Origin: VXYK01 sp965214565
GTDB taxonomy: Bacteria > Actinomycetota > Acidimicrobiia > Acidimicrobiales > Aldehydirespiratoraceae
NCBI GenBank assembly: GCA_965214565.1
Contig: OZ243951.1
Coordinates: forward strand, 2,666,001-2,730,000
DNA: 64,000 bases
Direction of reading: 5' to 3'
Made by a program: the position numbers and the translations under genes. Positions 59,442 to 64,000 of the stretch are shown one piece after another. Each line of letters opens with the position of its first letter. Position 1 is the first letter of the stretch. Under the pieces are notes generated by a model. It had not been told where the DNA came from. It was given only the letters and a program-made list of their open reading frames with translations, and did not search any database.

Positions 59442-60521
59442 CTAGGTTCTTTTGGGTTGCGGCACAGGAATGCTGTCCAAGATCTCGGTGACCACGTCGG
59501 CGGACCTGACGCCGCTCATGCGAACTTCGGGAGCAACGAGAAGTCGGTGCGGCAGAACCACGCGCGCCAGTCCCTTGACGTCGTCAGGGGTGCTGTAGTC
59601 GCGGCCCGACGACGCGGCCTGGGCGCGAGCAACGCGTTGCAGGGCCAGCACACCGCGCGGCGACAGCCCGAGTGTCAGAGACGGGTGGGCGCGGGTGGCG
59701 GCAGCCAGATCCAGCAGATATTGGCGCAGCGGCGGAGCCACGTAGATCCGTTCAAGAGACTCAGACATTCTAGTGACCGTCTGCGAAGGCACTACAGCGC
59801 CGAGCTGATCGACGCGGGCAGAGATTCCGGCGTGTGATTCGAGGATCTGCTCCTCTGCCGCGCGATCCGGATAGCCGATAGCGATCTGCATCAGGAAACG
59901 GTCTAGCTGGGCCTCTGGCAGCCTGTAGGTCCCCTCGTGCTCTATCGGGTTCTGCGTGGCGATGACCATGAATGGAGAGCCCAGCTTGTGGGTCACCCCG
60001 TCGGAGGTGACCTGGCGCTCGCCCATCGCTTCAAGAAGTGCTGATTGAGTCTTGGGCGAAGCGCGATTTATCTCATCGGCCAACAGCACGTCGGAGAAGA
60101 CCGGGCCGGGCCGGAACTCGAAGGTCTCGTTCGCCCGGTTCCAGACCGACATGCCCGTCACATCTGTCGGCAGGAGGTCGGGGGTGAACTGCACCCGGCC
60201 GAAGTGGCCGTCGACGCTGCGCGCTAGAGCTTTGCCAAGGCTCGTCTTGCCGACACCGGGTACGTCCTCGATGAGCACATGACCGTTGCAGACCAAGGCC
60301 AGCACGAGGAGGTGGATCACTTCGGCTTTGCCGCGTATCACGGTCTCGATATTGGCGACGATCGAAGCGAAGCTCCTCTGGAACTCGGTGACGGCCTCAT
60401 TGCTCCCGACTCGCCCGTGAGCGTCGCCGTCGACCGTCAGACCCGCGGCATCACGTCCGCTACCATCAACAACGCTCACAGCACCTCCAAGGGCATCAAT
60501 CGCAGCTATGGGGTTCACCAC
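59442..60521 (-). CDS. MoxR-family AAA ATPase
   Basis: 359 residues, GTG start at 60521. Walker A EDVPGVGKTS (~84-93), Walker B LLADEINRAS, a sensor-1 Asn region (VIATQNPIEHEG) and the lid domain LGLSPRGVLALQR. The N-terminal ~45 residues before FASIVANI are an unconserved extension. It heads the moxR-DUF58-tgpA operon. Confidence 0.94.
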   Translation of the reverse strand: MVNPIAAIDALGGAVSVVDGSGRDAAGLTVDGDAHGRVGSNEAVTEFQRSFASIVANIETVIRGKAEVIHLLVLALVCNGHVLIEDVPGVGKTSLGKALARSVDGHFGRVQFTPDLLPTDVTGMSVWNRANETFEFRPGPVFSDVLLADEINRASPKTQSALLEAMGERQVTSDGVTHKLGSPFMVIATQNPIEHEGTYRLPEAQLDRFLMQIAIGYPDRAAEEQILESHAGISARVDQLGAVVPSQTVTRMSESLERIYVAPPLRQYLLDLAAATRAHPSLTLGLSPRGVLALQRVARAQAASSGRDYSTPDDVKGLARVVLPHRLLVAPEVRMSGVRSADVVTEILDSIPVPQPKRT

Positions 60522-60606
60522 CAGCGATATTCACCGTCAATATACCGCGCCCTGCGGCCAAGGCTGAGGATTTTGAGGGACTTCGTCTGACCTCTAGCCT
60601 AGACCC

Positions 60607-61476
60607 ATGGCAGTTGCGCTCGCGGTTGACATTGGCGGAACGAAGTTTGAGGCAGCGGTCGTTGACGACACCGGTGAGATTGACGGTCGTGTCCGCGTCG
60701 ACTCGACCGGCGCCGACGACGGCGAGGAGCTGTTCGGCCGTCTGGCGGGGATCGTCGAGACCATCGACCTTGATCGCGTGGACGTCTGCGGGGTCGGCTC
60801 GGGCGGTCCGATGCGCCCCAACGGCGAGCAGGTGTCCCCGCTCAACATCACTGCGTGGCGCGACTTTCCCTTGCGGTCACGGTTGGCCGAGCTGACGGGA
60901 CTCGCGACGTTCGTCGACAACGACGCGAAGGCCCTGGCTCTCGCGGAGGGGTGGCTCGGCGCGGCAGTAGGGGTCTCCAACTACATCGCCATGGTGGTGT
61001 CGACCGGTGTCGGCGGCGGAATTGTCCTCAACGGAAGACTGCTCGACGGGGCAGAAGGCAACGCCGGCCACATCGGCCACGTTGTCGTGGAACCCGAAGG
61101 CACCGAACTGCCCGGCCATGTCCGTGGAGTGCTCGAAGCTGAAGCCAGCGGCACCGCCATCGCCTTTCGGACCGGAGCGCCGCCCAGCGAGGCGTCCGCG
61201 GGCGAACGGAGGCGTGTCGGCACCATGGTCGGGCGTGCGGTGGGGTCGGTCGCAAACCTGCTGGATCTGCAACTGGCGGTGATAGCGGGCTCTGTGGCTC
61301 TGGGCTACGGCGACGACTTCTTCGCCGCGGCCCAGCTTGAGTGCGACCGCGTCGCCCGGCTTCAACACTCGGTCGGGACGAGAATCGTGTCGGCCGGGCT
61401 GGCTGAGAGGGGTCCGTTGATCGGTGCGGCGGCCGTCGGCTTCGCGGGCTCGGGTCACTGCATCGGTGGTCAATGA
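60607..61476 (+). CDS. ROK-family sugar kinase lacking the zinc-cysteine motif
   Basis: 289 residues. LAVDIGGTKFEAAVVD (P-loop), VDNDAKA (catalytic Asp106), STGVGGGIV and EGNAGHIGH (His metal/sugar contacts, ~150-158) are intact. The usual Cys-rich zinc motif after the His (CxCGxxGCLE) is replaced by ELPGHVRGVLEAEAS, which has no cysteine, so the protein should bind glucose without that zinc. It could be the glucokinase, but N-acetyl sugars are possible. Start ATG at 60607. Confidence 0.88.
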   Translation: MAVALAVDIGGTKFEAAVVDDTGEIDGRVRVDSTGADDGEELFGRLAGIVETIDLDRVDVCGVGSGGPMRPNGEQVSPLNITAWRDFPLRSRLAELTGLATFVDNDAKALALAEGWLGAAVGVSNYIAMVVSTGVGGGIVLNGRLLDGAEGNAGHIGHVVVEPEGTELPGHVRGVLEAEASGTAIAFRTGAPPSEASAGERRRVGTMVGRAVGSVANLLDLQLAVIAGSVALGYGDDFFAAAQLECDRVARLQHSVGTRIVSAGLAERGPLIGAAAVGFAGSGHCIGGQ

Positions 61477-61486
61477 GGTGGCAACG

Positions 61487-61762
61487 ATGAGAGGTGCGCG
61501 CCCTGCGGTCGGGATGTTCGCCGTGTTGGGAGCGGTGTTGGTGAGGCCGTCGCTGTGGGCAACGGCCGGTGTGCAGCTGAAGCGATTCGTGCCCGACGAC
61601 TGGTTTCGTCAAGCCCCGTTCCTTCCGCTGCCTGATGCGAGGTTGCTTCGCTTCCGTGTCGTTACTCAATACGGCGATCCTGAGGCTCGGGTTGTGCCGC
61701 GCGATGTGGTTGCATGGTTGCGTTGGTGCAAAACTGAGAACCGGAGGCGGTGTAGGGACTAG
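61487..61762 (+). CDS. Small hypothetical protein, 91 residues
   Basis: ATG at 61487 follows GAGGTG by six bases. One hydrophobic stretch at the N-terminus (~8-28) is compatible with a membrane anchor; the rest contains LPLPDARLLRFRVVTQYGD and a short basic end. It lies ten bases after the ROK gene and ten before the HNH gene, so it is probably within one transcript. Not recognised. Confidence 0.7.
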   Translation: MRGARPAVGMFAVLGAVLVRPSLWATAGVQLKRFVPDDWFRQAPFLPLPDARLLRFRVVTQYGDPEARVVPRDVVAWLRWCKTENRRRCRD

Positions 61763-61771
61763 CGTTCGCCC

Positions 61772-62278
61772 ATGGCCGGAGTTCTCGTTCTCAATGCGAC
61801 GTTTGAGCCGCTCGCAGTTGTTCCGGTTCGCAGGGCTGTTTGTCTGATACTGGCTGACAAGGTCGAATTGCTGCACAGCTCGGGCCGTCTGGTGCGTTCT
61901 GAGCGCCTGGCCCTAGCGGAGCCTTCAGTGGTGAAACTGTCGCGCTACGTCAAGGTCCCTTATGCGCGTCATCGGTCCCCCAACCGCCGCGGGATCTTCG
62001 CTCGTGACCGTAATGGTTGCCAGTATTGCGGTGCACGCGCCGAGACTGTTGACCACGTTGTGCCTCGCAGCCGCGGGGGCCGCCACGTTTGGGAGAACGT
62101 GGTCGCAGCTTGCCGGGTCTGCAATGCGACCAAGCGGGACCGGCTGCTCGGCGAGACCGCAATGCGGCTTCGTCGGCCGCCCGGTCCACCTCCGCCCGGC
62201 TCATGGATCGAGATTGCAGCGGGGTCGATGCCGGTCGCATGGTCGCAGTATCTGACCGACCAGCGCCGCTCGGCGTGA
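61772..62278 (+). CDS. HNH endonuclease (HNH_5 type)
   Basis: 168 residues. The core reads GCQYCGARAETVDHVVPRSRGG ... CRVCNATKRD: two CxxC zinc pairs around the HNH core (His in DHVVP, Asn in ENVV). The N-terminal MAGVLVLNATFEPL is shared with a broadly conserved actinobacterial and cyanobacterial family. The biological role is not settled. Its stop overlaps the next start (GTGA). Confidence 0.9.
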   Translation: MAGVLVLNATFEPLAVVPVRRAVCLILADKVELLHSSGRLVRSERLALAEPSVVKLSRYVKVPYARHRSPNRRGIFARDRNGCQYCGARAETVDHVVPRSRGGRHVWENVVAACRVCNATKRDRLLGETAMRLRRPPGPPPPGSWIEIAAGSMPVAWSQYLTDQRRSA

Positions 62279-62940
62279 GCTGGAGTTCCGAGCATCTCCA
62301 CGGCAGCGCGGCAGCCCTCCACGAGTTCACACCTCCACTGCTGCCCATCCGCACGCTGCGGATCCTTGAGGTCGACTCGGCGGCAGTCGTGATCGGAAGT
62401 TCCCAGCCCAGCAGCGATATCGATCTTCGCTACGCCGAATCAACGGGTGTGGAGGTGGTCCGCCGCCGGAGTGGGGGAGGCGCGGTCCTACTCGTTCCCG
62501 TTCAGCACGAATGGATTGATTTCTGGTTGCCCGCAGGCGACCCCCTGTGGCGTGACGATGTCGTCACCGCTGGGGAGTGGCTCGGCGAGTTGTTCGTGTC
62601 GGCGCTCGGTGATGCAGGCATGGACGACCTGTCGGTCCACCGCGGTCCTGCGAGCAACGATGCTCTCTCCCGCAAGGTCTGTTTCCTGGGCCGGGGACCT
62701 GGAGAAGTCTTCTGTGGAGAGAAGAAGGTCGTGGGACTGAGTCAGCGGAGGACCCGTGACTGGATCCGTTTCCAGACCCTCGTGCACCGTCGATTCTCTG
62801 CTGAGCAGACGGCCGCTCTGATCGCAGCACCTCCAGGTGCTGATGCGCTGGTCAACGACGTGGCTCAGCGGTTGGAGTCACGGGTCTTCGAGATCGGTGC
62901 CCTGGTAGTGCTCGACCTGTTGCGGCCGCATCTTCGGTAG
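62275..62940 (+). CDS. Lipoate/biotin-protein-ligase-like protein (BPL/LplA family)
   Basis: 221 residues from GTG at 62275. RRRSGGGAV (~62-70) matches the lipoyl-ligase nucleotide motif RRxSGGGAV, and GEKKVVGLSQRR carries the catalytic-type lysine. The HD that usually follows GGGAV is not present (LLVPVQHEWID). Family members attach lipoate or octanoate to carrier proteins. The substrate here is uncertain and the variant is worth testing. Coupled with the HNH gene. Confidence 0.83.
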   Translation: MSWSSEHLHGSAAALHEFTPPLLPIRTLRILEVDSAAVVIGSSQPSSDIDLRYAESTGVEVVRRRSGGGAVLLVPVQHEWIDFWLPAGDPLWRDDVVTAGEWLGELFVSALGDAGMDDLSVHRGPASNDALSRKVCFLGRGPGEVFCGEKKVVGLSQRRTRDWIRFQTLVHRRFSAEQTAALIAAPPGADALVNDVAQRLESRVFEIGALVVLDLLRPHLR

Positions 62941-63053
62941 CAGTCTCGGTGGAGATCCTGTTCGAGATCAGAGTGCTCGGCCCCTGAGCCCAGCGCTCCG
63001 ACGTTCGGCGGCGCTTCTCCTGGGGTCGCGCCCCCACAGAAACTTGCAAAGTT

Positions 63054-63099
63054 GTGGGGGATATAGGAGTATAGTGGAGCAATATGGTGGATAAGGGAG
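63054..63099 (+). promoter_or_regulatory. MraZ operator: G-rich boxes repeated at 10-bp period
   Basis: GG-containing boxes lie at 63056-63058, 63066, 63076, 63086 and 63096, exactly one DNA turn apart, within an AT-rich stretch (63045-63120) in a GC-rich genome. MraZ proteins bind tandem G-rich repeats upstream of their own gene and repress the dcw cluster. This fits that known role by position and period; binding has not been shown here. Confidence 0.6.
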
Positions 63100-63134
63100 C
63101 CATATTGATTCGTAAGTAAGGCAGAGGGAACGAA

Positions 63135-63590
63135 ATGGCAATGTTCATGGGCACCTACGAGCACACGCTCGATGACAAGGGTCGGCTCATACTCCCTGCA
63201 ACCTTCCGTTCGAAACTGGCCCAAGGAGCGGTCACGGTTCCGCTCGACCGTTGCCTAGCGATCCTCCCACCCGAGGAGTTCGATCGAATGGCGACACACC
63301 TCAAGGCGCAGGTGTCGCGAGGGAAAGCGGACCTAGACCATCTGCGCGCCTTCGCCAGCCTCGCGGACGAGGTCGTCCCCGACTCCCAAGGCCGGATGCG
63401 CCTGGCGCCACATCTCAGAGAGCTGGCGGGTCTGGGCGACAGAGTCGTCGTAGCGGGAGTGCTCGAACGAATCGAAGTATGGGATCCGGCTCGCTGGGCC
63501 TCCGTCTTCCCTTCCGGAGCCGCAAAGTTCGTTTCCTCCATTGTCCGTGAATACGGGCTCGGACCTGCTGATCCAGAGCCGAGCACTTGA
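63135..63590 (+). CDS. mraZ: Transcriptional regulator MraZ
   Basis: 151 residues with two AbrB-type halves. MGTYEHTLDDKGRLILPATFRSKL opens the first and SQGRMRLAPHLREL the second; DKGR and DSQGR are the DNA-contact loops. It is the first gene of the dcw cell-division and wall cluster and usually represses it. ATG at 63135 is followed by another in-frame ATG (63141). The operator at 63054-63099 lies just upstream. Confidence 0.96.
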   Translation: MAMFMGTYEHTLDDKGRLILPATFRSKLAQGAVTVPLDRCLAILPPEEFDRMATHLKAQVSRGKADLDHLRAFASLADEVVPDSQGRMRLAPHLRELAGLGDRVVVAGVLERIEVWDPARWASVFPSGAAKFVSSIVREYGLGPADPEPST

Positions 63591-63626
63591 GCACTGAAGA
63601 CCCCTGTGACCCGCGGACCACGACTC

Positions 63627-64000
63627 ATGGCCAACGTTGAGGATCCCAACGACTTCGTACATCGGCCGGTGATGCTCGATGAGGTGGTGACGGTGCTGTC
63701 CGAGGTGCCAGACGGTGTCGTGGTCGACGCGACGCTTGGCGGTGGCGGACACACCGAGGCGCTGCTGGACGCCAACGGTGGCCTGTCGGTAATCGGCTTG
63801 GACCGTGACCGAGACGCTCTGGCCGCCGCAGACACCCGGTTGGCTTCTCACCGACAACGAACCGTCAGGATGCACCGCCGCTTCGACCAGATGGCCGAGA
63901 CACTGCGAGAGCTCGACGTTCAGAGAATCTCGGGATGCCTCTTCGATCTGGGGGTCAGTTCTCCGCAACTCGATACCGCCCAGCGCGGGTTCAGCTACCG
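63627..64000 (+). CDS. rsmH: 16S rRNA m4C1402 methyltransferase RsmH (5' part)
   Basis: Cut by the window end after about 124 residues. FVHRPVMLDEVVTVL, VVDATLGGGGHTEALL (SAM-binding) and DLGVSSPQLDTAQRGFSY are the family motifs. ATG at 63627 was chosen; an in-frame GTG at 63606 would add seven residues. It follows mraZ by 36 bp, the normal dcw order. Confidence 0.95.
   Translation, partial: MANVEDPNDFVHRPVMLDEVVTVLSEVPDGVVVDATLGGGGHTEALLDANGGLSVIGLDRDRDALAAADTRLASHRQRTVRMHRRFDQMAETLRELDVQRISGCLFDLGVSSPQLDTAQRGFSY

Overview
The window is high-GC, gene-dense bacterial DNA with an actinobacterial gene content. Markers are the DinG/uppS/recO/glyS/dnaG block, an MtrA-MtrB-LpqB-like operon, a PimB-like mannosyltransferase beside a DEDD-exonuclease/UvrC-like fusion, a polyprenol-phosphate mannosyltransferase, DUF3040, F420-type oxidoreductase families, many GTG/TTG starts and ATGA/GTGA overlaps. 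A marine member of Acidimicrobiia fits best, from the acidic lipoproteins, the Bzt/Aap amino-acid transporter and the general style, but that placement is inference.

Layout. 1-7.5 kb: helicase (cut by the window edge), uppS, recO, an RDD membrane protein, glyS, dnaG. 7.5-10.7 kb: two tRNAs, an O-acetylhomoserine sulfhydrylase, a hypothetical protein, an inositol-phosphatase-like protein. 10.8-15.8 kb: a complete polar amino-acid ABC importer (binding lipoprotein, two permeases, ATPase) followed by tRNA-Val. 16-20.9 kb: a MacAB-like export operon (Cys-motif lipoprotein, repeat-bearing coiled-coil adaptor, ATPase, FtsX-type permease). 20.9-24.6 kb: three late cobalamin genes. 24.6-28.7 kb: a small accessory island with a MazF-like protein, an SLH-domain secreted metalloprotease, an IS3-type remnant and a PIN toxin coupled to an unusual 300-residue partner. 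28.7-38.6 kb: CobW-type GTPase, membrane/secreted and hypothetical proteins, acyl-CoA ligase, homocysteine methyltransferase, luciferase-like oxidoreductase, cold-shock protein, PPOX protein, zinc-ribbon coiled-coil protein.

38.6-39.0 kb holds the RNase P RNA on the minus strand. 39-48.9 kb: a DegT-family enzyme with His in place of the PLP lysine, trpD, the DEDD/GIY-YIG fusion, queG, pimB-like, SRPBCC and an aminotransferase. 49-51.5 kb: glpK and pfkA, divergent. 51.6-55.9 kb: the MtrAB-LpqB-like signalling operon, a Ppm/DPM-type glycosyltransferase and DUF3040. 55.9-60.5 kb: MoxR, DUF58 and transglutaminase operon. 60.6-64 kb: ROK sugar kinase, HNH nuclease, lipoate-ligase-like protein, then mraZ and rsmH, the start of the division/cell-wall cluster, with a phased-repeat MraZ operator.

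Most of the window is housekeeping. The least explained parts are the PIN/300-residue pair, the His-substituted DegT enzyme, the exact 78-bp repeats in the exporter adaptor, and the altered active-site motifs in TrpD and the ROK kinase. Starts were chosen from family alignment, ribosome-binding sites and overlaps; where GTG or TTG is used, this is stated.
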